Part shown: piece after piece, positions 1 through 9,789 of the stretch
Position numbering within the stretch: the stretch's first letter is position 1
How the letters are laid out: each line of letters begins with the position of its first letter
DNA from: Paracoccaceae bacterium
GTDB lineage: Bacteria; Pseudomonadota; Alphaproteobacteria; Rhodobacterales; Rhodobacteraceae
Direction: 5' to 3'
NCBI GenBank assembly: GCA_030148005.1
Contig: JASBUI010000013.1
Coordinates: forward strand, 124,001 to 188,000
Length of the DNA stretch: 64,000 bases
The notes under the pieces: generated by a model
Seen by the model: the letters and a program-made list of their open reading frames with translations, nothing else
Databases searched by the model: none
What the model was told of the DNA's origin: nothing
Translations under genes and position numbers: made by a program

Positions 1-1318
1 CCGGAAAACTGACCAGAAGGATGACGCGCACCAGATCGGATAACACGAAGGGCGCCACGCCCTTGTAGGTGCGCACGATTGGAATATCGCGCGCAACCTG
101 GTTGATGATGAAAAGGTTCATCCCCACGGGCGGCGTGATCAGCCCCACCTCGACCACGACAAGCGCAAGAATGCCGAACCAGATGGCGGTGTATTCGGCC
201 GACATGCCGAAATCGAGCGCCTCGATGATGGGAAAGAAGATCGGGATCGTCAGCAGGATCATCGACAGGCTGTCCATGACGCAGCCAAAGACGAGATAGG
301 TCAAAAGCATGACCGTCAGCACCGCCAGCGGTGTGAACCCTTGGGTCGTGACCCAGTCGGCCAGCGTGTCGGGCGCGCGCGACAGTGCCAGAAAGCCCTT
401 AAAGACCTCGGCGCCCAGAAGGATGAAAAAGATCATGCCGGTCGCCTTGGCGGTCTCGATGATCGCGTCCAGAAAGTCGCGCCAGCTTAGCGTTCGCATG
501 AAGATGCCATAGGCGGCCGTTGCGGTGGCGCCAAAGGCGGCGGCCTCATTGGGGGTGAAAAGCGCCTGTGCGCCGGGCTTGACCCAGTTCCAGTCGCCCA
601 CGATACCGCCGATTGTCAGGCCGAAGATGACGATCACCGGCCATGTGCTTGCCAGGGTGCGGAAACGCTGGCGATAGGGCACGCGGGGCGCGGCGCTGGC
701 GCTGCCGGGGCGCAGGCGGACATAGATCGCGACGGTAATCAGGTATCCGGCGGCGGCCAGCAGGCCGGGGATCATCGCGGCCATGAACATCTTGACGATG
801 TTCTGCTCGGCGTAGATCGAATAGATCACAAGGATGACCGATGGCGGGATCAGGATGCCCAAGGTGCCGCCCGCGGCCAGAACGCCGGTCGACAGGCTGT
901 CGGAATAGCCGCGCTTGCGCATCTCTGGCAGGGCCACATGGCCCATGGTCGATGCCGTGGCCAGCGAGGATCCACAGACCGCGCCAAAGCCTGCGCAGGC
1001 CCCGACCGTTGCCATGGCGATGCCGCCCTTGCGATGGCCCAGCCAGTCAGAGGCCGCCACAAACAGGGCAGAGGACATGCCGGTCTTGGTCGCGAACTGC
1101 CCCATCATGATGAAAAGCGGCACGATCGACAGGCCCTGATTGGAAAAGCTTTCATAGGTCAGGGTCTTGAGCTGGGCCATGGCCGCATTGGGCGCACCAA
1201 GGATGTACCAGCTTCCGAAAAAGCCGGTCAGCCCCATGGCAAGGGCAATCGGAACGCGCAGGAATATCCCGCCCAGCATCAGGCCAAAGGCGACCATGGC
1301 AAGTTCTATGCCGCTCAT
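1..1318 (-). CDS. dctM: TRAP transporter large permease DctM (3' end beyond window)
   Basis: The reverse-strand frame starts at an ATG whose first base is 1318 and runs open to the window edge, so the C-terminus is missing. The visible ~439 residues are very hydrophobic, with many membrane segments and family-typical stretches such as LGILIPPSVILVIYS and LITPPVGMNLF. DctM is the large (12-TM class) permease that uses an ion gradient to move the substrate delivered by the periplasmic DctP protein. Its ATG overlaps the dctQ stop as ATGA, so the two are translationally coupled. The operon order is dctP - monooxygenase - dctQ - dctM. The substrate cannot be told from sequence. Confidence 0.93.
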   Translation of the reverse strand, partial: MSGIELAMVAFGLMLGGIFLRVPIALAMGLTGFFGSWYILGAPNAAMAQLKTLTYESFSNQGLSIVPLFIMMGQFATKTGMSSALFVAASDWLGHRKGGIAMATVGACAGFGAVCGSSLATASTMGHVALPEMRKRGYSDSLSTGVLAAGGTLGILIPPSVILVIYSIYAEQNIVKMFMAAMIPGLLAAAGYLITVAIYVRLRPGSASAAPRVPYRQRFRTLASTWPVIVIFGLTIGGIVGDWNWVKPGAQALFTPNEAAAFGATATAAYGIFMRTLSWRDFLDAIIETAKATGMIFFILLGAEVFKGFLALSRAPDTLADWVTTQGFTPLAVLTVMLLTYLVFGCVMDSLSMILLTIPIFFPIIEALDFGMSAEYTAIWFGILALVVVEVGLITPPVGMNLFIINQVARDIPIVRTYKGVAPFVLSDLVRVILLVSFP

Positions 1319-1890
1319 GGCTGTTCCTCCTGCCCGTCCAGAACCCAGTTAAGGCTACGCCAGACGGTATAGACGCTGACCAAGGCAAAAAGCGCCGCGC
1401 CGAAAAGCGCCGCGCCGTAGAGCAGCCAGATGGGGATCTCAAGCTCATAGGTGGTTTCCGGAAAGAACGGCCGATAGCCCATGCCCAGCACCTCGCGCAT
1501 CGCGTCCGAGCCATAGGGAAACTTTTCGCCAAAGCCGAACCAAAGCTGGCGCAAGAGAACGATGCTGACGATCGCGATCAGTAGATCGCCGATGAAACCC
1601 AGAAAGGCCTGAAGGCGCAGCGGGAAAAGCCCGATCAGGATGTCGACGGTGACATGGCCGCGCTTAAGCTGGCAGAGCGGCAGAAACCCAAAGACCGCAA
1701 GGCCCACGCCATTGGCGACCAGTTCATAGTCGCCCGGCACCGGCTGGTTGATCACCTGCCGGCCGATGATGGACACGACGGTCATGATCGCGACGGCCGA
1801 AAGGAGGATGCCCCCGCCATAGGCAAAGACCTGCGAGATACGCTCGATCACCTCGCCGGTTCTGATCTGTGCCTGCCTGGCAATGGCCAT
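1315..1890 (-). CDS. dctQ: TRAP transporter small permease DctQ
   Basis: 191 aa with four predicted membrane helices, the usual DctQ size and topology. The pattern of a first helix followed by IGRQVINQPVPGDYELV and a later cluster LPLCQLKRGHVTVDI is typical of the family, where a Cys-Gln-rich stretch precedes the HVTVD segment. The small permease is needed for assembly and activity of the large permease DctM. It begins 1 bp after the stop of the FAD monooxygenase and ends in a 4-bp overlap with dctM, so all three are one transcription unit. The start ATG at 1890 gives MAIARQAQIRTGEV; no better downstream start is seen. Confidence 0.93.
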   Translation of the reverse strand: MAIARQAQIRTGEVIERISQVFAYGGGILLSAVAIMTVVSIIGRQVINQPVPGDYELVANGVGLAVFGFLPLCQLKRGHVTVDILIGLFPLRLQAFLGFIGDLLIAIVSIVLLRQLWFGFGEKFPYGSDAMREVLGMGYRPFFPETTYELEIPIWLLYGAALFGAALFALVSVYTVWRSLNWVLDGQEEQP

Positions 1891-1891
1891 G

Positions 1892-3151
1892 CTATCCCCC
1901 CGTGCCCGATATCAGCGGTGCGGCGGCATTTAGCGCGGCAATGTCCATTCCCGCAACCGTCTTATAGCCATCGGCAAAGTTTTGTCGCTCGGTCAGGGGC
2001 ATGACCTCTTCGATGTCGGCAAAGCCGTCTGGGGCACGTTCGGCCACGATATCCAGTATCCGGTCCGGCCCGTCGCCGCGATTGGTCAGAACCAGCGCGT
2101 TGACCTTTTCGCGCCGCGCATCCTCATAGGCGTCCAGCGCCCCGATCCCCGGCCCATGCGCCCGAATTTCGCGGGCAAGGACGCGGGCGTCCAAGATCGC
2201 CTGACTGGCCCCGTTTGACCCGATGGGATACATAGCGTGGGCGGCATCGCCCATCAACGTCATGCGCCCGTGGCGCCAGCGCTTGAGCGGCTCACGATCA
2301 ACCATGGGATATTCATAGACAGCCTCGGCGCCGCGGATCACGGCCGGAATATCCAGCCAGTCAAAGCTCCACCCTTCAAAGGCTGGCAGGAAATCGTCCA
2401 GATTGCCCTGACGGTTCCAGTCCTGCGGGCGCCAGTCGCTGTCTTTCGGAAGTTGGCGGTCGGCGATCCAGTTGATCAGCGATCCACCCTCTTGGGTGTC
2501 GGCAATGGGGTAGGCCACGAACTTGGTATCCTTGCGCCCGGTCATCGCGACCGTTCGCCCGGTCAGAAAGCGCGGCCCCCGCGTGACCCCGCGCCACATC
2601 AGCGTGCCGCCCCAATGGGCGCCGCCTTCGCCGGGGAAAAGCCGCGCGCGCGCCGCCGAATTGATGCCATCGCAGGCGATCAGGACATCGCCCCGGGCTG
2701 TTCCGATCTCGCGGCCCTCAGCGCGGCCCGAAAGCGTAACCTCGATCCCCTGCCCGACCTCGCGCCAGTTGGTGATGGCCGCCCCTTGGGTGACGACGGG
2801 CCCTGCGCGCCGAAGCACTTCGCTTAGCAGAAGGTTTTGAAGCTTGCCGCGATGGATCGAAAACTGGGGCCAGTTGTAGCCGGCCAACTGGCCGCGCGGC
2901 TCGCTCCAGATTTTCTGGCCATGGGCCGAGAAATAGGCAACTTCGCGCGTGCGCAGGCCGATCTTGTCCAGTTCGGCCTCAAGGCCCAGTTCGAAAAGTT
3001 CGCGCACCGCATGGGGCTGAAGGTTGATGCCAACGCCAAGCGGGCGAATTTCCCTGACCGCCTCGAATATTCGAAAGGGGACGCCGATCTGATGCAGGGA
3101 AAGGCCCAAGGACAGGCCAGCAATTCCGGCGCCGGATATCAGAACGGTCAT
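1892..3151 (-). CDS. FAD-dependent aromatic-type monooxygenase (flavin-dependent oxidoreductase)
   Basis: 419 aa of the group A flavoprotein monooxygenase type (salicylate / 3-hydroxybenzoate hydroxylase-like). The N-terminal GAGIAG motif (residues 7-12) is the FAD-binding Rossmann turn, DVLIACDGINS (around 156-166) matches the family DG motif, and LMGDAAHAMYPIGSNGASQA (around 295) is the GD motif that contacts the FAD ribityl chain. Such enzymes use NAD(P)H and O2 to hydroxylate aromatic or heteroaromatic rings. It sits between dctP and dctQ in the TRAP operon. The inference is that the imported compound, or a product of it, is the substrate. The exact substrate is unknown. Confidence 0.85.
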   Translation of the reverse strand: MTVLISGAGIAGLSLGLSLHQIGVPFRIFEAVREIRPLGVGINLQPHAVRELFELGLEAELDKIGLRTREVAYFSAHGQKIWSEPRGQLAGYNWPQFSIHRGKLQNLLLSEVLRRAGPVVTQGAAITNWREVGQGIEVTLSGRAEGREIGTARGDVLIACDGINSAARARLFPGEGGAHWGGTLMWRGVTRGPRFLTGRTVAMTGRKDTKFVAYPIADTQEGGSLINWIADRQLPKDSDWRPQDWNRQGNLDDFLPAFEGWSFDWLDIPAVIRGAEAVYEYPMVDREPLKRWRHGRMTLMGDAAHAMYPIGSNGASQAILDARVLAREIRAHGPGIGALDAYEDARREKVNALVLTNRGDGPDRILDIVAERAPDGFADIEEVMPLTERQNFADGYKTVAGMDIAALNAAAPLISGTGG

Positions 3152-3165
3152 TTACAAAGTCCAGA

Positions 3166-3199
3166 AAACCCCGCCCGGGGCAATGCCCGGGCGGGGTTT
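3166..3199 (-). terminator. strong hairpin between dctP and the rest of the TRAP operon
   Basis: Two perfectly complementary 14-base arms (3166-3179 and 3186-3199; core CCCCGCCCGGG) enclose a 6-base loop. On the minus strand the stem ends in GGGGTTTTC. It lies 5 bp after the dctP stop and 14 bp before the monooxygenase start. Because the downstream genes clearly belong to the same transporter, this is more likely a partial terminator or mRNA-stabilising stem that keeps binding-protein mRNA in excess than a full stop. Confidence 0.75.
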
Positions 3200-3204
3200 G
3201 TTCA

Positions 3205-4260
3205 TCAATTGGTCATCGAAGAGTATTTTTCGATCAGCGCACGGGCGTCATCCACCATCGCCTGACCGTCCAGCCCCTTGGCTGTGACCTCTTCGATCCA
3301 TGCCTTGGTCTGGGCCTCACCGATCGCCTTGATGCTGTCGCGCGTGGCTTCGTCCATGACGTAGATCTCGTTGCCGGCCTTGCCATAGACCTCTTTGCCG
3401 ATCACATCGCCCTGATCCATCGCAGCGCCCGCAAGGCCCGATGTCGCAAGACCCGAGTTCGCATCGATCACCGCCTTAAGGTCATCAGGCAGCTTGTCAT
3501 AGCTGGCCTTGTTCATGCCCCAGATAAAGAAGGTGTTATAAAGCGTGCGGTCGCCGCCAACTTCGGTTGCGCTGTTGGTCAGTTCCTGAACCTTGAGCGC
3601 CGGGGCGATCTCATAGGGGATCACGCCGCCATCAACGATGCCTTTGGACAGAGCCTCGGGGAAGGCCGGAACGGGCATGCCCACGGGCGTGGCGCCCAGT
3701 GTTTCCAAAAGCTTGTTGGCCTGACGCGAAGGGCCGCGCAGTTTCAGACCCTTGAAATCATCCAGCGATTTGATCGCCGGACCCTTCTTGAAGATCACGC
3801 CCGGTCCATGCACGTGGACGGCCATGACCTTAATGTCGCCAAGGCGCTCGCCCATGTACTTCTCGGTGAAGTCCCAAGCGGCCTTTGACGATGCCTCGGC
3901 GCTATTGGCCGTCATAAAGGGCAACTCAAACACTTCGGTTTCGGGGAAACGGCCCGGCGTATAGGCGGGCAAAGCCCAGCCACAGTCGATCACGCCATCA
4001 CGGATCTGGTCGTAAAGAGCGGGCGGTTTGCCGCCAAGCTGCATGGCTGGGTAAAGCTCTACCTTGATGCGCCCGCCACTGTCAGCTTCGACTTTCTTGG
4101 CCCATGGCTCCATGAAAAACTGGGGAACCGACCCTTTGGGCGAAATAAAGTGCTGGCAACGCAGGGTTACCTCTTGGCTGAAAGCGGCCGTCGCCGAAAG
4201 GCCCAAGGCAATTGCCCCGGCCATAGCGCCCGCCACACCGGCGCGCAGGAATGCAGTCAT
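3205..4260 (-). CDS. dctP: TRAP transporter substrate-binding protein DctP
   Basis: 351 aa. The start at 4260 is chosen because GGGAGGAAA lies just upstream and the product then begins with a classic signal peptide (MTAFLRAG..., cleavage near ATAAFSQE). A further-upstream start in the same frame would add about 52 unlikely residues. Family features include the opening LRCQHFISPKGSVPQFF, KLRGPSRQANKLLETLGATP, which contains the conserved Arg that binds a substrate carboxylate, and GIVDGGVIPYEI. It captures the ligand in the periplasm and hands it to DctQM. It is the first gene of the operon and is followed by a strong hairpin. Confidence 0.93.
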   Translation of the reverse strand: MTAFLRAGVAGAMAGAIALGLSATAAFSQEVTLRCQHFISPKGSVPQFFMEPWAKKVEADSGGRIKVELYPAMQLGGKPPALYDQIRDGVIDCGWALPAYTPGRFPETEVFELPFMTANSAEASSKAAWDFTEKYMGERLGDIKVMAVHVHGPGVIFKKGPAIKSLDDFKGLKLRGPSRQANKLLETLGATPVGMPVPAFPEALSKGIVDGGVIPYEIAPALKVQELTNSATEVGGDRTLYNTFFIWGMNKASYDKLPDDLKAVIDANSGLATSGLAGAAMDQGDVIGKEVYGKAGNEIYVMDEATRDSIKAIGEAQTKAWIEEVTAKGLDGQAMVDDARALIEKYSSMTN

Positions 4261-4396
4261 GTGAATTTCCTCCCAAAATTTGAAATGTTTTCCTGAGGGC
4301 ATGATGCAGAGCCCCGGAACCTTTTCAAGCGAAAGAAACCGGAAAAGCACATTTGACGAATAATTTATCGACCCGCCGGTCGGTTTTTGGTCGGCT

Positions 4397-5269
4397 TCAA
4401 AGCGCAGCGGCACCAAATGTATCGCATTCGTTCAGATCGCCGCTTTGATAGCCGCGTGCGAACCATCTTTCGCGCTGGGCAGAGGTTCCATGGGTAAAGC
4501 TGTGCGGATTTGGCGTGCGCCCGGCATTTTTCTGAAGCGTGTCATCACCGATCTGGCGTGCGGCGTTCATTGCCTCTTCGATATCGCCCGGCTCCAGCGA
4601 GCCAAAACGCTCTTGCGCGTGGCGCGCCCAAATCCCGGAATAACAATCGGCCTGAAGCTCTATCCGCACCGAGATGGCATTCGATTCAGCCACACTGACC
4701 TGCGCGCGGATCCTGTTGGCGCGGGGCAGGATGCCCAGCTCGTTCTGAACATGATGGGCAACCTCATGGGCAACGACATAGGCCGCGGCGAAATCGCCCT
4801 TGGCGCCAAGACGGCGCGCCATGGTCGTGAAAAACTGGGTATCCAGATAGGCTTTCTTGTCCCGCGGGCAGTAGAAAGGCCCGCTTGCGCCGCTGGCGCC
4901 GCCGCAAGGGGACGCGGTCGTGCCTTTGAAAAGCACCAGAACGGGCGGCTGATAGCGGCCCAGATCATGGCGGGCAAAGACATCCGCCCAGACCTCTTCG
5001 GTATCGGCAAGGGTGACGGATACGAACTGACCCGCCTCGCGGTCGGCCTTGGTGATGGTGGCCGGCTGGCTTTGCTGGGTGCCCAGCCCCGCCTCATTCA
5101 AAAGCGGCGTGACATCGACCCCAAGGAAGTAGCCGATCACCAGAACGGCGATAAGCGCGGTCCCACTTAGCCCCCCGGCGCGGCCCACGCGGCGCCCTGC
5201 CCCGCGAGCTCGCCCCGATGTGCGCCGGTCCTCGATGTTGCGGCTTGTCCGCCGTCCTCTCCAGCGCAT
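4397..5269 (-). CDS. ypfJ: neutral zinc metallopeptidase, YpfJ/KPN_02809 family
   Basis: 290 aa, membrane-anchored. The chosen start at 5269 has GGAGGG 6 bases upstream; the open frame extends about 100 codons further without family similarity. After a basic N-terminus (MRWRGRRTSRNIEDRR) there is one membrane helix (about residues 34-50), then a periplasmic domain with the zinc motif HEVAHH at 168-173, CxG-containing SPCGGASGASGPFYCP, and the family-typical NPHSFTHGTSAQRERWFARG near the C-terminus. The physiological substrate of this widespread family is not established. It is transcribed away from the yqaA-dsbB pair and shares a 106-bp divergent region with it. Confidence 0.9.
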   Translation of the reverse strand: MRWRGRRTSRNIEDRRTSGRARGAGRRVGRAGGLSGTALIAVLVIGYFLGVDVTPLLNEAGLGTQQSQPATITKADREAGQFVSVTLADTEEVWADVFARHDLGRYQPPVLVLFKGTTASPCGGASGASGPFYCPRDKKAYLDTQFFTTMARRLGAKGDFAAAYVVAHEVAHHVQNELGILPRANRIRAQVSVAESNAISVRIELQADCYSGIWARHAQERFGSLEPGDIEEAMNAARQIGDDTLQKNAGRTPNPHSFTHGTSAQRERWFARGYQSGDLNECDTFGAAAL

Positions 5270-5375
5270 CGCGCCCTCCGCTTGCCTTATCGCATCTGTC
5301 GCCCTTATTGGACGTATCTGCCATTGACGGCAATCTCCGGGCATGTTGCATGGGGAAAAATCAGACGGAGCAAGC

Positions 5376-5954
5376 ATGATCCGAGGCATGTACAACTGGA
5401 CAATGGGGCTGGCCGAAAGCCGGCACGCCCTCTGGGCTCTTGCGATCGTGGCCTTTCTGGAAAGCTCTGTCTTTCCCATTCCGCCCGATGTCCTGATGAT
5501 CCCGATGATCCTTGCGCGCCCGTCGCGGGCATGGCTGATCGCCGGTGTGGCGCTGACCGCATCGGTTCTGGGCGGCATGCTCGGTTACTTCATCGGGGCG
5601 GTCTTTTACGACCAGTTGGGGCAACCGATCCTACTGGCACTGGGAAAAGAGGCCTATTTCGCCGAGTTTCAGCAGCGCTATAACGACTGGGGCATCTGGG
5701 TGGTGCTTGTCGCAGGCGTCACGCCCTTCCCTTACAAGGTCATCACGATCCTTTCGGGGGCCACTTCCCTGCCGCTGGGCGTCTTTGTTGCGACATCCGT
5801 CGTGGCGCGCGGTCTGCGGTTCTTTGTGCTGGCCGGGCTTTTGTGGAAGTTCGGGCCGCCGATCCGCATCTTCATTGAAAAGCGGCTGGGGCTTTTGTTC
5901 ACGCTGTTCGTCGTGCTTCTTCTGGGCGGCTTTCTACTTGTGAGGTACATATGA
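5376..5954 (+). CDS. YqaA/DedA-like (SNARE-associated/VTT domain) membrane protein
   Basis: 192 aa from the ATG at 5376, preceded by ACGGAG; an ATG at 5343 is in frame but has no ribosome site. It has four to five membrane segments with the family stretch AFLESSVFPIPPDVLMIP near the N-terminus and VAGVTPFPYKVITILSGA in the middle. DedA-superfamily proteins are undecaprenyl-phosphate or phospholipid transporters/flippases in the cases studied; the YqaA branch is less characterised. The stop overlaps the dsbB start by 4 bp (ATGA), so the two are one operon. Confidence 0.87.
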   Translation: MIRGMYNWTMGLAESRHALWALAIVAFLESSVFPIPPDVLMIPMILARPSRAWLIAGVALTASVLGGMLGYFIGAVFYDQLGQPILLALGKEAYFAEFQQRYNDWGIWVVLVAGVTPFPYKVITILSGATSLPLGVFVATSVVARGLRFFVLAGLLWKFGPPIRIFIEKRLGLLFTLFVVLLLGGFLLVRYI

Positions 5955-6406
5955 CCGCGACAAGACTTGTCCTTCTGGCCAGCCTGGGCTCTGCCGCGCT
6001 TTTGATCGGCGCTTGGACGTTTCAATACCTTGGCTATGCGCCTTGCAAACTTTGCTACTGGCAGCGCTACCCGCATATGGCGGCGGTGATCATCGGCGGC
6101 GCGGCACTGATCACGAACTGGCGCCACCTTTCCCTTCTGGGGGCGGGCGCGGCGCTGACAACGGCGGTCCTGGGGGTTTATCACACCGGGGTCGAACGCG
6201 CGTGGTGGCAGGGGCCGGATACCTGCACCTCGGGGCCGATCGGCGGGATCTCGGCCGAAGAGCTGTTGAACCAGATCCTGAACGCGCCGCTGGTGCAGTG
6301 CGATCAGGTCGCATGGGACCTTTACGGCGTCTCGATGGCCAGTTGGAACGCGATCTTTTCCTTTGCGCTGGTAGTCATCTGGCTGATGGCATGGCGGCGC
6401 GCCTGA
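5951..6406 (+). CDS. dsbB: disulfide bond formation protein B family
   Basis: 151 aa with four predicted membrane helices. A CKLC pair lies in the first periplasmic loop (YAPCKLCYWQRYPH) and a second Cys pair in the other loop (DTCTS... and PLVQCDQ), which is the DsbB redox relay. DsbB reoxidises periplasmic DsbA and passes electrons to quinone. The start overlaps the upstream YqaA-like gene by 4 bp. No dsbA lies within the window. The short length and GPIGGISAEELL loop are typical of alphaproteobacterial DsbB. Confidence 0.92.
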   Translation: MTATRLVLLASLGSAALLIGAWTFQYLGYAPCKLCYWQRYPHMAAVIIGGAALITNWRHLSLLGAGAALTTAVLGVYHTGVERAWWQGPDTCTSGPIGGISAEELLNQILNAPLVQCDQVAWDLYGVSMASWNAIFSFALVVIWLMAWRRA

Positions 6407-6412
6407 GCGCCG

Positions 6413-6682
6413 TCAGTGCAGGGTAAACTCACCCGTCACATTGCGCCATTCGCCGGCCGAGATCATCTTGCGGTGCACGAACCTGACAGAGTGTAGCGGC
6501 CCCTCAATCTCATCCTGCCAGAACTCGATGAACTTGAAGAGTTCGGGATGGTCGGGCGCAAGGTCATATTCCTGCCAGACAAAGCATTGCAGCACGCTTT
6601 GAAAATCGGGCATGCGGTAGAAAATTTCCGCCGTCGTAAGCCCGTAGCCGCGCAGCATCAATTCGGTTTCCTTTTGGTCCAT
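6413..6682 (-). CDS. usg: Usg family protein
   Basis: 89 aa, matching the small conserved alphaproteobacterial Usg family (LRGYGLTTAEIFYRMPDF, LFKFIEFWQDEIEGPLHSVRF). The function is unknown; the name comes from its position near tryptophan genes in other alphaproteobacteria, which are not present here. It converges on dsbB with a 6-bp gap and is transcribed away from gyrA. There are no membrane segments, and a single domain fills the protein. Confidence 0.88.
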   Translation of the reverse strand: MDQKETELMLRGYGLTTAEIFYRMPDFQSVLQCFVWQEYDLAPDHPELFKFIEFWQDEIEGPLHSVRFVHRKMISAGEWRNVTGEFTLH

Positions 6683-6875
6683 TTTTTAGACCCCTTTCTC
6701 TGCTCACAAGATAATTGAGCCACAGAAAGGTTTAGTTTTCAATAAAAACAGGGTGTTATCACTCAAATGCGATGGCTGCTTGATCTGGGGCACCTTCCGC
6801 ATTGCACCCAATATGCGCGATCTGATAGTGTGTGACCAACTATATATAGCGGCCCAAAAGGCGTAAGCGAGCGAC

Positions 6876-9647
6876 ATGAACGACACTCCGGAAACACCTG
6901 AAAACGAAGAAGAAAACGCAGGCGGAAGCGCAGGACCCACCGGGCCGCAGATTTCCATCGTCGACGAGATGAAGTCAAGCTATCTTGACTATGCGATGTC
7001 GGTCATCGTCAGCCGCGCCATTCCTGATCTTCGTGACGGGCTGAAACCAGTGCACCGGCGCATCCTTTATGCGATGCACGAAACCAACAACACGCATGAC
7101 AAGGCCTATCGCAAATCGGCCCGTCCGGTTGGCGATGTGATGGGTAAATACCACCCGCATGGCGATTCAGCGATCTATGACGCGCTGGTGCGGATGGCGC
7201 AGAATTTCTCGATGTCGCTGCCGCTTCTTGATGGTCAGGGCAACTTTGGCTCGATGGACGGCGATAACCCCGCGGCGATGCGCTATACCGAGGTGCGCAT
7301 GGACAAGCCGGCGGCCTCGCTGCTGGCGGATATCGAAAAAGACACGGTCGATTTTCAGGACAACTATGACGGCAAGGATCAGGAGCCGACGGTCCTTCCG
7401 GCGCGGTTCCCCAACATGCTTGTCAACGGCGCGGGCGGTATTGCCGTCGGCATGGCCACCAATATCCCGCCCCATAACCTGGGCGAGGTGATCGATGCGA
7501 CGCTGGCCCTGATTGATGAGCCTGATCTGACCTCAGAGCAGTTGATGGAACATGTCCCGGCGCCCGATTTTCCGACCGGCGGCATCATCCTTGGCCGCTC
7601 TGGCGCACGCAAAGCCTATCTTGAAGGGCGCGGCAGCGTCGTGATCCGCTCAAAAACCCGGATCGAAGAGATCCGCAAGGATCGCTATGCGATCGTCGTC
7701 GACGAAATCCCCTATCAGGTGAACAAGTCCACGATGATCGAGCGGATTGCCGAAATGGCCCGCGATAAAAAGATCGAAGGCATCGCCCATGTGCAGGACG
7801 AAAGCGACCGGATCGGCGTTCGCGTCGTTGTCGAGCTTAAGCGCGATGCCACGGCAGAGGTCGTTCTGAACCAGCTTTTCCGCTTTACGCCGATGCAAAC
7901 CTCGTTCGGCTGCAACATGCTGGCGCTGAATGGCGGCCGGCCCGAGCAACTGACGCTTCGGAAATTTCTGACCAGTTTCATAAGCTTCCGCGAAGAAGTT
8001 GTTGCACGGCGCACCGCCTATGACCTGCGTAAAGCGCGCGAGCGCAGCCATGTTCTTTGCGGTCTTGCCGTGGCGGTTACCAATGTCGATGAGGTTGTGG
8101 CGACGATCCGTTCGTCGGCCGATGCAGCCGAGGCGCGGCTTAAGCTTATGACGCGGCGCTGGCCTGCGGGCGATATCGTCGAATACATCAACCTGATCGA
8201 CGATCCGACCCACAAGGTGAACGAGGACGGCACTTATAACCTGTCCGAGCTTCAGGCGCGCGCCATCCTTGATCTTCGCCTTCAGCGCCTGACCCAGATC
8301 GGCGTCAAGGAAGTGACCGATGAGCTTCAGTCACTGGCCGAGGCGATCCGCGAATACCTTGATATCCTGCGCTCTCGCGACCGGATCATGGAAATCATCG
8401 GCAATGAGCTTCGCGAAGTGCGCGAACAATTTGCCGTCCCTCGCCGCACCGAGATTGTCGACTGGTCGGGCGATATGGACGACGAGGACCTGATCGAACG
8501 CGAAGACATGGTCGTCACCATCACCGCGGGCGGCTATATCAAGCGCACCCCGCTTGTGGATTTCCGTGCGCAGCGGCGCGGCGGCAAGGGGCTGTCGGGT
8601 ATGGCGACCAAGGAAGAGGATGTCGTCACCACTCTCTTTGTGGCCAACACCCATACCCAGCTTTTGTTCTTCACCACCGACGGGATGGTCTACAAGCTTA
8701 AGACATGGCGCCTGCCGCAAGGCTCTCGCACGGCCAAGGGCAAGGCGATCGTCAATATCCTACCCATCCCCACCGGGGTTTCCATCGCCGCCATCATGCC
8801 GGTGGACCGCGATGAGGACGAATGGGACGAGCTTCAGATCGTCTTTGCCACCTCGGCGGGCGATGTGCGGCGCAACGCGCTGTCCGATTTCACCAATGTG
8901 ATGCGCAACGGCAAGATCGCGATGGACCTGCCCGAGGGGGTCGAGCTTGTGAATGCGCGCATCTGTTCGGAAGACGATGATGTGATGCTTGTCACACGTT
9001 CGGGCCGGGCGATCCGGTTCCGCACGACGGATGTGCGCGTCTTCAAGGGCCGCAAATCCACCGGCGTGCGCGGCATTCGCCTGTCAGGCGATGACCGCGT
9101 CGTGTCGATGTCGGTCATCCGCCACTTTATCGCAACGCCCGAAGAGCGTGCTGGCTATCTGAAGATGCGCCGCGCGGTTGCCGGTCTTTCCGATGACGCG
9201 GATGCCGATGACGAAGACGGCGTTGCAGGGGCAATCACTCAGGAACGCTATGCCGAGATGTCGGCGGCCGAAAACCTTGTTCTGACGATCACCACGCAAG
9301 GGTCGGGCAAGCTTAGCTCAAGCCATGACTACCCCGTGCGCGGGCGTGGCGGCATGGGCGTTGCGGCCATGGACCGTGCAATGCGCGGCGGGCCCCTGAT
9401 CGCCTCTTTCCCGGTCGAAATGCAGGATCAGATCATGCTGGTCACCAATCAGGGCCAGTCGATCCGCGTTCCGGTCGAAGGCATCTCGTTCCGCTCGCGC
9501 GGCGCGGGCGGGGTGAAAGTGTTCAACACCGGCAAGAACGAAGAGGTCGTGTCGGTGGCCTGGATTGCCGATCAGGGCGACGAGGATGAGCTTGAACCAG
9601 AAAACGGCGGCGCCACCGAAGACGGCGCCAGCGACGCCGAAAGCTGA
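6876..9647 (+). CDS. gyrA: DNA gyrase subunit A
   Basis: 923 aa. The start at 6876 gives a short acidic lead before [37 protein letters not shown], the canonical GyrA opening. The quinolone-resistance region reads [17 protein letters not shown], with Ser and Asp at the usual resistance positions in their susceptible state, followed by the active-site Tyr in AMRYTEVRM. The C-terminal domain has the GyrA box QRRGGKG, which distinguishes gyrase from topoisomerase IV, and six-bladed DNA-wrapping repeats. The last 25 residues are very acidic, as in many alphaproteobacteria. With GyrB it introduces negative supercoils. Confidence 0.97.
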   Translation: MNDTPETPENEEENAGGSAGPTGPQISIVDEMKSSYLDYAMSVIVSRAIPDLRDGLKPVHRRILYAMHETNNTHDKAYRKSARPVGDVMGKYHPHGDSAIYDALVRMAQNFSMSLPLLDGQGNFGSMDGDNPAAMRYTEVRMDKPAASLLADIEKDTVDFQDNYDGKDQEPTVLPARFPNMLVNGAGGIAVGMATNIPPHNLGEVIDATLALIDEPDLTSEQLMEHVPAPDFPTGGIILGRSGARKAYLEGRGSVVIRSKTRIEEIRKDRYAIVVDEIPYQVNKSTMIERIAEMARDKKIEGIAHVQDESDRIGVRVVVELKRDATAEVVLNQLFRFTPMQTSFGCNMLALNGGRPEQLTLRKFLTSFISFREEVVARRTAYDLRKARERSHVLCGLAVAVTNVDEVVATIRSSADAAEARLKLMTRRWPAGDIVEYINLIDDPTHKVNEDGTYNLSELQARAILDLRLQRLTQIGVKEVTDELQSLAEAIREYLDILRSRDRIMEIIGNELREVREQFAVPRRTEIVDWSGDMDDEDLIEREDMVVTITAGGYIKRTPLVDFRAQRRGGKGLSGMATKEEDVVTTLFVANTHTQLLFFTTDGMVYKLKTWRLPQGSRTAKGKAIVNILPIPTGVSIAAIMPVDRDEDEWDELQIVFATSAGDVRRNALSDFTNVMRNGKIAMDLPEGVELVNARICSEDDDVMLVTRSGRAIRFRTTDVRVFKGRKSTGVRGIRLSGDDRVVSMSVIRHFIATPEERAGYLKMRRAVAGLSDDADADDEDGVAGAITQERYAEMSAAENLVLTITTQGSGKLSSSHDYPVRGRGGMGVAAMDRAMRGGPLIASFPVEMQDQIMLVTNQGQSIRVPVEGISFRSRGAGGVKVFNTGKNEEVVSVAWIADQGDEDELEPENGGATEDGASDAES

Positions 9648-9656
9648 CAACCCAGT

Positions 9657-9678
9657 GCCCCGGCGGACTTGCCGGGGC
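9657..9678 (+). terminator. hairpin after gyrA
   Basis: A perfect 8-bp stem (GCCCCGGC, loop of 6, GCCGGGGC) begins 10 bp after the gyrA stop. There is no T-run, so it may act as a weak terminator or as a 3'-end protector. Confidence 0.5.
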
Positions 9679-9789
9679 GCGCGTTGGGTCGGCGCTGTCG
9701 CCACGACGCAAATTCACCAGCGGAAATAACCCACGGTTGAGGCAATTCAACCATTGTCGATTATCCTGGCACCTGCCTAAACTAAGGTG

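Noticed and set aside
7159-7491. 110-codon +1 frame inside gyrA
   Set aside because: Arg/Trp-rich shadow frame fully inside gyrA.
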